A stretch of DNA of 64,000 bases from Desulfatibacillum sp. (GCA_016342355.1 JAEINP010000009.1:55261-119260), one strand, 5' to 3'. Shown: positions 26,121 to 35,795, counted from the first letter of the stretch. Numbers and translations are program-made. The notes: generated by a model from the letters alone, not told the origin.

Positions 26121-29100
26121 ATGAACCTGATCTCCCGGTGGAAGCAGATATCCAAGCTAAAAAAATTCCTCATCATCCTTCTTAGCCTGGTGACCGCGTA
26201 CACGATTATCGGGTTTGTATGTGTTCCGGCGGCTTTAAAATACGGTTTGGTCCACGTCCTGGAAAAAAACCTGGGCAGAAAAGCCTCCATCCGGGAAATC
26301 GCCTTCAATCCCTACGCCCTTACCCTCCAGATGGAAGGATTCACCATCCTGGACCATGACGGAGAGGTCTTTTTTTCCTTGGACCGCCTTTCCGCTGATG
26401 TCCGCGGATGGCAATCCCTCACCAAAATGGCCGGTGTCGTGAGCGAGGTGGATATGGAATATCCCCAGGTCCGGATTGTCATGAATAAGGATGGCAGCTT
26501 CAATTTCTCGGACCTCGTGCCAGCAGCCCCCCAACCCATGGACGAGCTCGCAGCAAGCGAACCAGGCAAAAAAAACAAGCCCCCCAGGATTCTGCTGGAA
26601 ATAGCGTCCATCCAGGGCGGCAATTTTATCTTTGAAGACAGACAAAAAAATGTCTCCCATAGAGTTAGCGACTTTTTCCTGGCTGTGAGGGATGTCTCCG
26701 GCCTGCCTGATGACAAGGAAAATCCCTCCAGGATAAACCTGGAGGCCAGCATAAACGGAGCCCCTCTGGTCGTGGAGGCCCAAAGTGTTATCTTTGACCC
26801 CTCCCTGAAGTCCAGCGCCTCCGTGATCTTTAACAAAATCAGCGCCCAGCCCTACATGGCCTATATTTCAACCATCGAAGGCAGAAAATTGGTTTCGGCC
26901 GACACCCAGGCCTTTGTGAAACTGGAATACTTTTGCCAGGAAACCGGCCAACAAAATCTCACCATCCACACCCTGAACCTAAAAAACACCCAACTTGCAT
27001 GGAATGACTCCCGGAATGACCCGGCCATGCCGGATATCCGGGGACCCTATAAAATTCTTTTGGACAGATTTTCCATGGGCATGGTGATTCAGGTCAACGA
27101 CCCGGCCACAATGGATATTCAAGTAAAAAACACAGGGCTGGCGCTGGACAACCTCAAACTCCTAGCTCAAAACGGAGCCCTGGCTTTGGCTCGGATAGAC
27201 CACTTTGACATCAAAGACACCAACGTGGACTTGGCCTCCTCCAAAGCAAGCATCGGCGCCCTCACCACCTATGGCGGCTGGTTTGCCGCTGCCCTGGAGT
27301 CTGAAAAACGAATCGATATCACAAGAATTATTGAACTGCCTTCCCGGGAAAAACCCGTCTCGGCGATAGACGAAACTGTAACGCTTGAAATAGAACAAGC
27401 ACTGGAAGAATCGCAGGACACGGCTAAGGCGATTGCAGCGCCCCAGGCCCCCTCCGCCGCAGTCACTGAGGACGCGCCGGACATTGCACATGCTGGAGAT
27501 GTGGCAGATACCCCCCCGGAGCCTGAAGGTATCCCTGAACAAGCAGGCAGCGCCTGGATCGCTGAAGTGACTTCCCTGGACCTGGACGACTACACATTCT
27601 TTTTCAAGGACCTTTCCATTGCCCAGCCTGTAAGTCTGACAGTCACCGATATGTCCCTTCACGCACGAAATTTCTCTTCTGTTCCGGGCAACATGACCGA
27701 CATATCCTTTTCTCTGAAGGCCAATGAACAGGGCGTCATCAGCGGAACCGGGCAGGTGAGCCTGGACCCCATTTCGTCCCAAATGGAGGTTCACTGCAAA
27801 AACGCCGGGCTGGTTTTCCTCAGCCCATATCTACAGGAATTCCTGGACGCCCTCCTCAAGGGGGCGGAATTCACCCTGGACGGCAAAACCACCTTTGCCA
27901 TGAAGGATGATATCCCTCTGGCGACATTCCAGGGAAACGCATCAGTTTCCGGCTTTGATTTCGCCACTCGCCAGGAAAAAAATCTGGCTGACTGGAAAAT
28001 CCTTACCATTGACGGTATTTCCGTTCAAAGTGAGCCCCTTTCCGCAACCATTGACGAAATCAGGCTGAAAGACCTCACTTCCTGGGTGATCCTGGAAAAG
28101 GACGGCAGCATCAATTACGCAAACCTGATGAAAAAGGACCTTGAAGCAGAAGCCAGGGATTCTCCGCCTCCCCCCGGTAAAGTCACGGAAAACGGGCGTG
28201 CGCCCGCTGAAAAAGAGGCCCAACCCTTGGTGCTGCCGGATATCCTGGTGAAGAAATTTGTCCTTGAAAACGGCAAGATTTATTTTCAGGACAAAAGCAT
28301 AGAACCCGGCTTCACCACAGAACTGGGCAGCTTGAACGGAACCATCACCAATATAAGCTCCAACCCGGATATCAAAGCGGAAATCCTACTGACAGGCCAA
28401 TTGAATAACCATGCCGTCCTGAATATAACCGGTTGGGGCAAACCTTTGACCATACCCCCTTCGGGCAAGGTTGTCCTGGGATTTAAAAACATAGAAATGG
28501 CTCCGCTTTCACCCTATACCGCCAAGTACATCGGATACCGCCTCAGCAAGGGCAAACTAACCCTGGCCCACGAATACCTTTACCATGAAGGGCTTATCAA
28601 CGGGGAGAACCTCATTATCATCGATCAGCTCACTCTGGGGGAAAAGGTGGATAGTCCCGACGCCATCAAGGCCCCGATTGAGCTGGCCCTGGCCCTGCTT
28701 AAAGACTCCAATGGACGCATTGAACTGCCGGTTCCCATTACAGGCGATCCCCAAAACCCCCAGTTTAAACTGGGTAAAGTCATCAGCAAGGCTTTGGCCA
28801 ATGTGATCATAAAAGTCATCACTTCCCCCTTCGCGGCTCTGGGCGCTTTGGTGGGTGGCGGCGAGGAACTGGCTTACCTGGATTTCCAACCAGGCATGGC
28901 ACAGGTGAACCCCGAGGGCATGGAAAAACTAGCAAAATTGACCAAGGCCCTCCAGGAGCGCCCTTTGCTCAAGCTGGATATCCAGGGGCACACCGATCCG
29001 GACCTGGATCGGGAAGCCATTACCAAAGCCCGGTACACAGCCCTGCTGAACACGGCCAAAAAACAGGCCATGGGCAAGAAGGGAGAGCAAATCCCCCTGG

Positions 29101-29426
29101 ATCAGATCACGATCACGGCCGAAGAACGGGAAGACATTGTTTGGGCGGTTTATAAAAAGGCGGAATTTGAAAAGGAAAAAAATGTTCTGGGCATGGTGAA
29201 AAAAATTGAATTGGCGGACATGGAAGCCATGCTCATCCAATCCGTCACCCCAAAGGATGACGACTTGGTCCAGCTTGCATGGCAACGGTCCCAGGCCGCC
29301 AAAGGTATTATCCTGGAGGGCGAAAAAATAGAGGCGACCCGCGTCTTTATTGTGGAGCCGCCTCCCCTAACAAATCTTAATAAAGAGACTAAAAACTGCC
29401 GCGCAGGTTTTTCCCTCAAGCGCTAA
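26121..29426 (+). CDS. DUF748 / AsmA-like giant periplasmic protein
   Basis: 1101 residues. A basic N-terminus is followed by one transmembrane helix (about 17-36) and long repeated beta-rich DUF748 segments, as in AsmA/TAM-like proteins that bridge the two membranes. Recognisable pieces are GRKASIREIAFNPYALTLQM near the start and IELPVPITGDPQNPQFKLGKVI near 870. A C-terminal OmpA-like remnant (DIQGHTDPDLDREA) sits near 960. A low-complexity Ala/Pro/Glu stretch lies about 420-475. Such proteins are proposed to move lipids between membranes or assist outer-membrane protein assembly. It is placed after another OmpA-type gene. Confidence 0.82.
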   Translation: MNLISRWKQISKLKKFLIILLSLVTAYTIIGFVCVPAALKYGLVHVLEKNLGRKASIREIAFNPYALTLQMEGFTILDHDGEVFFSLDRLSADVRGWQSLTKMAGVVSEVDMEYPQVRIVMNKDGSFNFSDLVPAAPQPMDELAASEPGKKNKPPRILLEIASIQGGNFIFEDRQKNVSHRVSDFFLAVRDVSGLPDDKENPSRINLEASINGAPLVVEAQSVIFDPSLKSSASVIFNKISAQPYMAYISTIEGRKLVSADTQAFVKLEYFCQETGQQNLTIHTLNLKNTQLAWNDSRNDPAMPDIRGPYKILLDRFSMGMVIQVNDPATMDIQVKNTGLALDNLKLLAQNGALALARIDHFDIKDTNVDLASSKASIGALTTYGGWFAAALESEKRIDITRIIELPSREKPVSAIDETVTLEIEQALEESQDTAKAIAAPQAPSAAVTEDAPDIAHAGDVADTPPEPEGIPEQAGSAWIAEVTSLDLDDYTFFFKDLSIAQPVSLTVTDMSLHARNFSSVPGNMTDISFSLKANEQGVISGTGQVSLDPISSQMEVHCKNAGLVFLSPYLQEFLDALLKGAEFTLDGKTTFAMKDDIPLATFQGNASVSGFDFATRQEKNLADWKILTIDGISVQSEPLSATIDEIRLKDLTSWVILEKDGSINYANLMKKDLEAEARDSPPPPGKVTENGRAPAEKEAQPLVLPDILVKKFVLENGKIYFQDKSIEPGFTTELGSLNGTITNISSNPDIKAEILLTGQLNNHAVLNITGWGKPLTIPPSGKVVLGFKNIEMAPLSPYTAKYIGYRLSKGKLTLAHEYLYHEGLINGENLIIIDQLTLGEKVDSPDAIKAPIELALALLKDSNGRIELPVPITGDPQNPQFKLGKVISKALANVIIKVITSPFAALGALVGGGEELAYLDFQPGMAQVNPEGMEKLAKLTKALQERPLLKLDIQGHTDPDLDREAITKARYTALLNTAKKQAMGKKGEQIPLDQITITAEEREDIVWAVYKKAEFEKEKNVLGMVKKIELADMEAMLIQSVTPKDDDLVQLAWQRSQAAKGIILEGEKIEATRVFIVEPPPLTNLNKETKNCRAGFSLKR

Positions 29427-29438
29427 ATGCCTTCCAAA

Positions 29439-29475
29439 GCGGTTCGGATGTTCATTTTCCGAACCGCTCCTTGTT
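29439..29475 (+). terminator. Probable terminator after the DUF748 gene
   Basis: GCGGTTCGG pairs with CCGAACCGC, followed by TCCTTGTTTT. The loop contains the stop codon of the convergent phosphoglycerate kinase gene. Confidence 0.55.
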
Positions 29476-30765
29476 TTCCATCAGGGCTTTCACAGGGTCC
29501 AATCCGTAGGGCGAGCCTTCCTCAATAGCCTTCAGCACCGTACCGCCGCCGGTGAAAAAATAATACTGGGCGCTGTCCATGGCAGCCAGATACAGGCCGG
29601 GGCTCAGGTTCTTAAATTCCTGCAGAGTGTCGCCGCCCCCGTAAAATTTCTGGGCATTGGTATTGCTGTCGATGGTATTGTCCAGTTTTTGGGAGCCCTC
29701 AAAAAAATGGGGGGTCAGGCCCATGACCGCGTTGACAAAAATGGTTTTCGCCTCGCCAATGGCCTTGGCCACCTGGGGCGTGTCAAAGGACTGGGGCGCT
29801 ATATCCAGAAAATACCCCCGTTCCTGACCGGGCTTGAAATCCCCTATGGAAACGGTCCGGTACTTGCCCTCCACCCGGCCTTCGATGGTGTCTGACTCCA
29901 CTAAGAAAGGAAGTTCCACAATCTTTCCGGCGTTCTTGTCCTGTTCCACCAGATCCCGGGCTGCCTGCACGTCCACGTCACTCACGCCTTGCACCTTGAT
30001 GCCGTATTTGGCGCACAGGAAGGCATTGTAAATCACCCCGCCTAAAATCAGGTGGTCCACCTTTTTATAAATCTCGTTCAAAGGACCGATTTTGGTATCG
30101 TATTTGGCGCCCGCCACCACAGCCACAAAGGGTTCCTGGGGCTCCAGGACGTGCTTGAGGTTTATCAACTCCTTTTGCATGAGAAAACCTGCATAGGAGG
30201 GCAGGTGCTGCGCCACATCATAGGTGGAAGCCTCCGGCTGCCAGGACCCAAAAGCATCATTCACAAATACATCAGCCAGCCCGGCAAGCTGGCGGGCCAT
30301 GCGCTCCCGGCCCTCCCCTTCACCGGCCTCACCGGCAAACCAGCGGGTATTGGGCATGTAAATGCCGCCGATTCGGTGCTCTTCCAGGTCCCTTATATGC
30401 CAGTTGATGGAAGTGTCGATTTCCCGGATACCCAACTCGCTATCCACGGGAAAAGCCGGCACGGCAAAGGAGGTGTAGAGCTTCCGCTCCAGGTATTCCA
30501 CAATAGGTTGGACCGAAGTGCCTTTGTCCACCTTGATGCGCCCTGTTTTTTTGTCCCGGGGTCTTCCCACATGGGTCATGAGAATGGGCCGCCCGCCCCG
30601 CTCCACAATATGATACAAGGTCCCCAAGGTGGCATCGATCCGGTAGGGATCATGAATAGTCCCCTTTTTCACCACATTGTGATCCACGCGCACCAGGACC
30701 ACCTTGCCTGCAAGATCTGCGTCCTGAATCAGGGGAAGCCGGGAATCTATCAAGTGTCTGTTCAT
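29452..30765 (-). CDS. pgk: Phosphoglycerate kinase, divergent form
   Basis: 437 residues, against about 390-400 in typical bacterial PGK. Family blocks are clear: RVDHNV near 27, the substrate arginine in DPYRIDA, THVGRP, NTRWF, VNDAFGSW, AGAKYDTKI, YGGGDTL and FTGGGTV. Several usually invariant residues differ: RVDFN is RVDHN, HRAHAS is WQPEAS (losing a 3-phosphoglycerate-contact arginine), and GPMGVFE is expanded to AVMGLTPHFFE. Either the phosphoglycerate pocket is remodelled or the enzyme acts on a related acyl phosphate. AGGAG precedes the ATG. No other glycolytic gene is nearby. Confidence 0.85.
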   Translation of the reverse strand: MNRHLIDSRLPLIQDADLAGKVVLVRVDHNVVKKGTIHDPYRIDATLGTLYHIVERGGRPILMTHVGRPRDKKTGRIKVDKGTSVQPIVEYLERKLYTSFAVPAFPVDSELGIREIDTSINWHIRDLEEHRIGGIYMPNTRWFAGEAGEGEGRERMARQLAGLADVFVNDAFGSWQPEASTYDVAQHLPSYAGFLMQKELINLKHVLEPQEPFVAVVAGAKYDTKIGPLNEIYKKVDHLILGGVIYNAFLCAKYGIKVQGVSDVDVQAARDLVEQDKNAGKIVELPFLVESDTIEGRVEGKYRTVSIGDFKPGQERGYFLDIAPQSFDTPQVAKAIGEAKTIFVNAVMGLTPHFFEGSQKLDNTIDSNTNAQKFYGGGDTLQEFKNLSPGLYLAAMDSAQYYFFTGGGTVLKAIEEGSPYGLDPVKALMENKERFGK

Positions 30766-31013
30766 GGCGCGCTCCTTTAGTTTAAGGGAAAAACCTTATA
30801 ATGGCACAAGGCGCATGAACTGTCAGCAAAAATCAATGCGGATATCAGTTGGGACAGGAGGTTCCAGGGATGCATTTTATACATGCACTTTTCATAAGCA
30901 AGACAGGGAAATCCTCTCTGATGGAATCAGGGAACCCAAAGAGATTTCTGTTCAGGAATGGCTTGTTTTTCTCTTATAGGAAAAAAATTCTACAAATTTA
31001 CAAACAGCGCTTT

Positions 31014-31805
31014 TTAAAAATGAAAAGTAAATCCTGCGGACATGGAGTATCCGTCCTTATCAAAGCTGTTGGGGCAGAATTCGTCCTTGCGCATGGCCAT
31101 ACCCCGATCTTCCTGGTCCAGGTCCATACCACGGTACAACAAGTCCACGCCAAACCGGACCGGAGCATCGGAAAAGGTAAAACCCACTCCCAGTTCATAA
31201 CCCGTAGCCTTGGGAATGTTTTCAAGCGGGGAAGAAGAGGAGTCCCTGCCGCCATAAATAATGCCACCGCCCAGATATGGCAAAAAACGCTTGCTTACAT
31301 GAAACTCCAAGCGAGACCCCATGCTAAGGAAGCTGGTGTTGAGGGTGTCGGATAACATGCCTTCAAATCCTGAGCCAGACTCATGGCCGGTCCTATCCAG
31401 CAAATCCAATAGGGCTTCCCCGTCATCCAGGACACTGAACAAGGACCGGGGGCCTTTGCCTTCAAGGCCTTCTTTGGTTAAACGGTAAGTGGATCTTGCG
31501 GAATCGGAAGAACGGAAACTGGACTGGGGATTTAGGGTTACGGGGACAGGAATGAGGTTGGATGTGCCTTCCCTCAAATCATCCACCCAGTCCCAGGACC
31601 ATTGGGGAATGCTGTCTGCCGGAGAGCTTTTGCCTGGTGGGGCTTGTACACTGTCCTGGCCGCCATAGCAGGGCGCCCCGGAGGCAACCAACCAAAAAAT
31701 TGCAAAAAAAATCAAGGTGGATGCCCTGAAAAGCATTCCAAAGCCCGAGGCAAAACCTCTGGCAGGCAGGATTGTGGTCATGGGTTCAAAGGACGCATTT
31801 TTCAT
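31014..31805 (-). CDS. Putative outer-membrane beta-barrel protein
   Basis: 263 residues. A long basic n-region is followed by a hydrophobic signal (about 24-45, cleavage near CYG). The C-terminal third has alternating amphipathic strands (for example YLGGGIIYGG, YELGVGFTFSD, RFGVDLLYRG) and ends SAGFTFHF with a terminal phenylalanine, the outer-membrane insertion signal. No family was recognised. It is monocistronic. Confidence 0.6.
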   Translation of the reverse strand: MKNASFEPMTTILPARGFASGFGMLFRASTLIFFAIFWLVASGAPCYGGQDSVQAPPGKSSPADSIPQWSWDWVDDLREGTSNLIPVPVTLNPQSSFRSSDSARSTYRLTKEGLEGKGPRSLFSVLDDGEALLDLLDRTGHESGSGFEGMLSDTLNTSFLSMGSRLEFHVSKRFLPYLGGGIIYGGRDSSSSPLENIPKATGYELGVGFTFSDAPVRFGVDLLYRGMDLDQEDRGMAMRKDEFCPNSFDKDGYSMSAGFTFHF

Positions 31806-32454
31806 GTTTTATTCTCCCGGGACAATGGATGGGTGTCCCAAATTTCAATTGAGAACCACAGTCCTTATTTTAATCAGGGCGAAAACTCCTGATTCATGAA
31901 ACCAATGCATAAGCAGCAAACAAAATTCGCGCAGGAAGCCAGTAGGACTCAGATTGTTCAAAATGATAGTACACATTGTATGCCAAGCCTGACTTCAGGA
32001 CAAGCAATATTCATATCTACAAAAAAAACAGACTATTAAACTAAAAGCAAATATCCCGTCAAAAAGAAATCCCACGGAAGGGAATTCCCCCTCCGAACGG
32101 CAATCAGCCCTGTGGGCGATGCCGGACCATGGCGGACAATAGTCGTCTATCTGTTTGGAATTAAAGAAAACGCTGAAAAAAAACCTGATCCTGACTGGAA
32201 TAATCCCCCCGCACAAACCGTCACCATCCCATGCAGAAGACTTTTCCCAGGGGGAAAAATCTTCCTGCCCCTTTTGGTTATGGTTTAATGAACCATATCA
32301 GGCCATGCCCCTTATGTCTTTAAAAAAACTTTAGAAAACAATTCCTTGTGTAGCACCAGGGGCCATGGCACGACATTTGCTTATTATCCGGGCATAACCG
32401 GCGGAATGTGAGCGTGTCGCTCAAACCAGATCCGGTTTTCAGGAGATCAAAATA
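31806..32454. other. Long divergent intergenic region containing a sigma-54 promoter
   Basis: About 650 bp, AT-rich, with no credible ORF. The only feature I can support is the -24/-12 promoter at 32366-32381. The remainder could hold enhancer-binding-protein sites for it, but I found no clear repeated motif. Confidence 0.6.
32366..32381 (+). promoter_or_regulatory. Sigma-54 (RpoN) -24/-12 promoter
   Basis: TGGCACGACATTTGCT matches the TGGCACR-N4-TTGCW consensus at every fixed position, with GG and GC exactly ten bases apart. The start codon of the first lipoprotein gene lies 73 bp downstream. Confidence 0.85.
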
Positions 32455-33039
32455 ATGGCAAAATTCTGGCGATTCCTATTTCTTGCAGGACTGATAATGG
32501 GCCTTGCGGCCTGCTCCCACGGAGACGCCAAGGCCCTTGCTGACGCCTCCATGCCCGAAGAAGTGTATGCGGCCACGGACCAAAACTACTACCGGAACGC
32601 CAAGGTGGGCGTATTCCCCTTTACCTCCCCGGCCTATGCCAGGGGAACAGGAAACAACGCCGCATCCATTTTATGCCGTCAATTGGAAAAAAACCGCGTA
32701 TTTTCCAAGGTATTCCTGGAACCTGACACAGATCCGGCGGAAATTTTCAACATAGCCAGGGCCAAACGGTACGACCTCGTAATCACCGGCTCTATTTTAT
32801 ATTGGTTCGATGGCAGCACCATGGAGCCTTCCCGGGTGGAGCAGGAAATTGTGGTGACCAAGCCTTCGGGCAAGGAACAAAAAATCCTGTGGAAGGCGCG
32901 ACTTATGGAAACCGGCTGGCCAGTCCAGCCCAAGGACTTCATTTTGGTCCAAAAACCCGGGGCCCCAGCCCCTTCGGCCATGGCCCTTGTCCAAAAAAAT
33001 TCAGGCAAATTCTGCAAGCTGCTATTGGCGGGCAGATAA
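32455..33039 (+). CDS. Lipoprotein, first gene of the sigma-54-driven FlgO-like operon
   Basis: 194 residues. The lipobox LAAC puts the lipidated cysteine at 20. The mature protein has the KVGVFPFTSP start and a DLVITGSILYWFDG core, a pattern shared by GNA1162/CsgG-neighbour and FlgO-type outer-membrane lipoproteins. It is predicted to sit on the periplasmic face of the outer membrane. The next two lipoprotein genes follow within 33 bp, so they form one transcription unit behind the RpoN promoter. The exact family is not certain. Confidence 0.75.
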   Translation: MAKFWRFLFLAGLIMGLAACSHGDAKALADASMPEEVYAATDQNYYRNAKVGVFPFTSPAYARGTGNNAASILCRQLEKNRVFSKVFLEPDTDPAEIFNIARAKRYDLVITGSILYWFDGSTMEPSRVEQEIVVTKPSGKEQKILWKARLMETGWPVQPKDFILVQKPGAPAPSAMALVQKNSGKFCKLLLAGR

Positions 33040-33071
33040 TCTTTTCGGGTCTCATTGCCAGGAGAAATTCC

Positions 33072-33806
33072 ATGAATCCAATTCTAAAAAGGGCGTTGTT
33101 GGCCGCGTTATTATTGTTTTTACCCGGCCTTCTTTGGTCCTGCCGTTCCCAGGCCCCCTATCCCATCACCTATCCCATGAAGACCCAAAACAAAATGCAG
33201 GCCATACAGCATTGGGATATTTTGGCCATGGACGTGGCAAACCAGGTTAAACGGACCATTGAACAACATCCGGGAATTGAAACCCAGCCCGTTACCGTGG
33301 CTTCCTCCAATGAATCCACCCCATTCGCCCGGATGTTCCATAGCCTGCTGGTGTCACGCCTTGTGGAAAAAGGCCTGGTCCTCACCCCCTCCAACCAGGG
33401 AAGCCTGGTGCTCCATTATGATGCCCGCATCATCCAACACGAAAAGCGCATCATCCGCAAAAATCCTGTTCAATGGACCGTCCTTTCCGCCGGGGTGCGC
33501 GTGGCCCGGGCAGCATACGACTGGGCCACGGAAGACATTTTAAACATGGGCATGGGTGTGGGGATATTGGGCGACCTGGCCCGGGGTTACACCACGGGCG
33601 ACAAACCCGGCAAAGAGTTGTTCATCACCACTTCCCTGGCTTATGGGGACAGATATATTATGCATAGCAACGACATTTATTATGTGAACGATGGCGACTG
33701 GTGGCAGTACGACCCCAACCCTCTTTCCTCAAAAAACCCGGAAGGCATGGGCGGCCCGGCAGCGATGGCTGCGCCGGAAAAAACCTATCGTTCCGTAACC
33801 GATTAA
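33072..33806 (+). CDS. Lipoprotein, second gene of the operon
   Basis: 244 residues from the ATG at 33072, which has AGGAGA before it. The longer frame is rejected because it overlaps the first gene and lacks a signal at its start. The lipobox LWSC is about residue 24. The mature part has KMQAIQHWDILAMDVANQVKRTIE, then a central domain reminiscent of FlgO/FlgP-type proteins and a C-terminal DRYIMHSNDIYYVNDGDWWQYD. It probably works with its two lipoprotein neighbours in the outer membrane. Confidence 0.75.
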   Translation: MNPILKRALLAALLLFLPGLLWSCRSQAPYPITYPMKTQNKMQAIQHWDILAMDVANQVKRTIEQHPGIETQPVTVASSNESTPFARMFHSLLVSRLVEKGLVLTPSNQGSLVLHYDARIIQHEKRIIRKNPVQWTVLSAGVRVARAAYDWATEDILNMGMGVGILGDLARGYTTGDKPGKELFITTSLAYGDRYIMHSNDIYYVNDGDWWQYDPNPLSSKNPEGMGGPAAMAAPEKTYRSVTD

Positions 33807-33836
33807 ACTTCATATCGCCGGACTCCGGAGGATCGC

Positions 33837-34472
33837 ATGCAGCCTGAATATATAGTCACCCATACACCAAAATCTTCACCCTGGAAAATGCGGAAGCGAA
33901 CAAGCATTTTGATCCTTGTGGTTCTGCTTTTTCTCTCTGCGGCAATGACAGGCTGCGGTATGTGGTCCGGAAAAAGAGCCAACGGACAGAACAGCAATGG
34001 GGATTCCCTCCCCATGATCACCCCTTATGAAAACATCCTGGAATCCAGCTACCTGGCTGGGGATGTGTTGGCAAAAGCCCTTGAAAAGTCCAACCTGCCT
34101 GCCAACCGGCCCATGCTGGCCTCCAGCCTTGTAAACATTGACGACCTCAAGCAATCCTCCACTTTCGGCCGCTTGATATCCGAGCAGATCGGGTCCCGCC
34201 TTGCTCAGCACGGTTACCCCTTTGTGGAATTGAAGCTGCGTCAGGACTCGGTTTTCATCAAGGAGGGCCAGGGAGAATTTCTGCTTTCCAGGGAGTTGAG
34301 GCATATCGGGGAAACCCACGATGCCGCCGCCGTGCTGGTGGGAACCTATGCAGTTACCGAGAATATTGTCTTTGTGAGCGTTCGCCTTGTGCGCACCGGG
34401 GATAACACCGTTATTGCCGGACATGACTACCAACTTTACAATTCCGACATTGTGGAGGCATTGCTTAACTAA
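33837..34472 (+). CDS. FlgO-domain outer-membrane lipoprotein
   Basis: 211 residues. GGAGG precedes the ATG at 33837. A 20-residue n-region, a hydrophobic stretch and the lipobox AMTGC put the cysteine at about 40. The mature domain resembles FlgO: paired LASSLVNIDDLKQSSTFGRLISEQ and a DAAAVLVGTYAVTENIVFVSVRLV core. In Vibrio, FlgO and FlgP are outer-membrane lipoproteins needed for a stable flagellum. The sigma-54 promoter makes a motility or surface-appendage role plausible, though no flagellar gene is in the window. Confidence 0.8.
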   Translation: MQPEYIVTHTPKSSPWKMRKRTSILILVVLLFLSAAMTGCGMWSGKRANGQNSNGDSLPMITPYENILESSYLAGDVLAKALEKSNLPANRPMLASSLVNIDDLKQSSTFGRLISEQIGSRLAQHGYPFVELKLRQDSVFIKEGQGEFLLSRELRHIGETHDAAAVLVGTYAVTENIVFVSVRLVRTGDNTVIAGHDYQLYNSDIVEALLN

Positions 34473-34605
34473 GTTCCCGATCCAATTTCAAATCAATTAC
34501 CGCCTTGCCGTTTTTATTTGCTTGAAATCCCGTAAGTTGGTTTGTATAGTATTTCAAACTTACATGATTGGCCAAGATACCGGATCAAAGCCTAAGGAAG
34601 TTTTC

Positions 34606-35100
34606 ATGCTGAAAAAAAAGAGGCTGGCAAAATACCAGATAGCGGCGGGATTAAATTCTGACGAACTAAACGATGTGATTCTGTGCTGCGATGTCCTGAC
34701 CTTCCAGGACGGAGAATCCATTATCAAGGAACACTCCCTCAGTTCCTCCCTGTACATACTGGAAGATGGCAGGGTGAGCATTCAGATAGAAGTCGCCAGG
34801 GACGAAGATGAAACCCTGGAAGAAATCGCTGTCCTGGACGCCGGGGATGTTTTTGGCGAAATCGCCTTCCTGGAGGAATGGAGACGCTCCGCCTGCGTTA
34901 TCGCCGTGGGTGATATCACCGTGCTCAAACTGGATGGAAACCGCCTGAACTGGCTTTTCGACCAGAATAACCACATTGGCTACATCATGATGCGCAACCT
35001 GGGGCTTATCCTGGCCCGCCGTCTCATGGACACCAATTATCTGCGCAAAGTCAATATAGAGGACGCCAGCCACACCCAGGCCAAAAAAAGCGGCGCATAG
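34606..35100 (+). CDS. Cyclic nucleotide-binding domain protein without DNA-binding domain
   Basis: 164 residues from the ATG at 34606 (AAGGAAG upstream). A longer frame starts inside the preceding lipoprotein gene and is rejected. The cNMP-binding roll has SSLYILEDGRVSIQI and the phosphate cassette GDVFGEIAFLEEWRRSACV. No helix-turn-helix follows; the C-terminus is a short helix and a polar tail. It is a stand-alone sensor or regulatory subunit, possibly co-transcribed with the FlgO-like operon (133-bp gap). Confidence 0.82.
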   Translation: MLKKKRLAKYQIAAGLNSDELNDVILCCDVLTFQDGESIIKEHSLSSSLYILEDGRVSIQIEVARDEDETLEEIAVLDAGDVFGEIAFLEEWRRSACVIAVGDITVLKLDGNRLNWLFDQNNHIGYIMMRNLGLILARRLMDTNYLRKVNIEDASHTQAKKSGA

Positions 35101-35211
35101 ATGCAGGGCTGCAGTGCAAGCAATCACACTGGGCTGACTTTGGCCCATTTAAAGCAGAGCCAATTCGATGCCGAATTGCAACCGCCCTGCAGCGGTGCCT
35201 TAAGGCCATTC

Positions 35212-35700
35212 CTATTTCATAGCCAAAACCCGGGCCACCTTGTCAATAATCTTCCGGGACACCTGATCCACCTTTTCCATTTGGGAGGCGGAGGTCACCG
35301 AATCCACGTCCGGCGCCAGGATCGTCAGGTCCGGGTCTCCCGTAGTGGTAAGCACCAGAACCCTTTCAGGCTCATTCACCTTTTTCAGAAAAGCGGCGAT
35401 TTCGGGCTCCACCTTCCAGGCAATGCAGGTGTTGATGAGGACGATCGCCCTGTAATCCTCGGGGCGGATGTTTTCCAGGGATTGCAAATCCGTTACCTGG
35501 ATGAAGACATCCTGCCCAAAAAAAGCCTCCACCACATCATCCAAAATGGCGTTCTTAAACTCCGAATCCTCGGTGGCTATCAACACCCTGTCCGACGCGG
35601 CAGGGCTTCCGAATTGCACGGGGGAAACACTCTTGGGGCCGCACCCGTAAGTCAATAAAACAATGACGGCCAACACCAGGGCGGAACGCACAAAACGCAT
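35212..35700 (-). CDS. Small lipoprotein, unknown function
   Basis: 162 residues. The lipobox LTYGC puts the cysteine at 20. The mature part has an alpha/beta pattern (RVLIATED, YRAIVLINTCIAWKV, RVLVLTTTGDPDLTIL) that looks like a small flavodoxin- or Rossmann-like fold, but no family was recognised. It follows the large Ig-like lipoprotein gene on the same strand. A GC-rich hairpin lies between them. Confidence 0.65.
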   Translation of the reverse strand: MRFVRSALVLAVIVLLTYGCGPKSVSPVQFGSPAASDRVLIATEDSEFKNAILDDVVEAFFGQDVFIQVTDLQSLENIRPEDYRAIVLINTCIAWKVEPEIAAFLKKVNEPERVLVLTTTGDPDLTILAPDVDSVTSASQMEKVDQVSRKIIDKVARVLAMK

Positions 35701-35740
35701 GGCAAATCCCTTTCAAAAGGCAAACCCGAAAGCAAACAAG

Positions 35741-35768
35741 GCGCGCCCGGCGCCATGCCGGGCGCGCT
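35741..35768 (-). terminator. GC-rich hairpin after the Ig-like lipoprotein gene
   Basis: GCGCGCCCGGC pairs perfectly with GCCGGGCGCGC across six bases. On minus it is followed by CTTGTTTG, a weak U-tract. Confidence 0.6.
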
Positions 35769-35795
35769 ATTCAGTTTTCATGGAAATACCGCAAA

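Noticed and set aside
31995..32216. 73-codon minus-strand ORF in the long intergenic region
   Set aside because: No ribosome site, low-complexity aromatic-rich product, no recognisable features.
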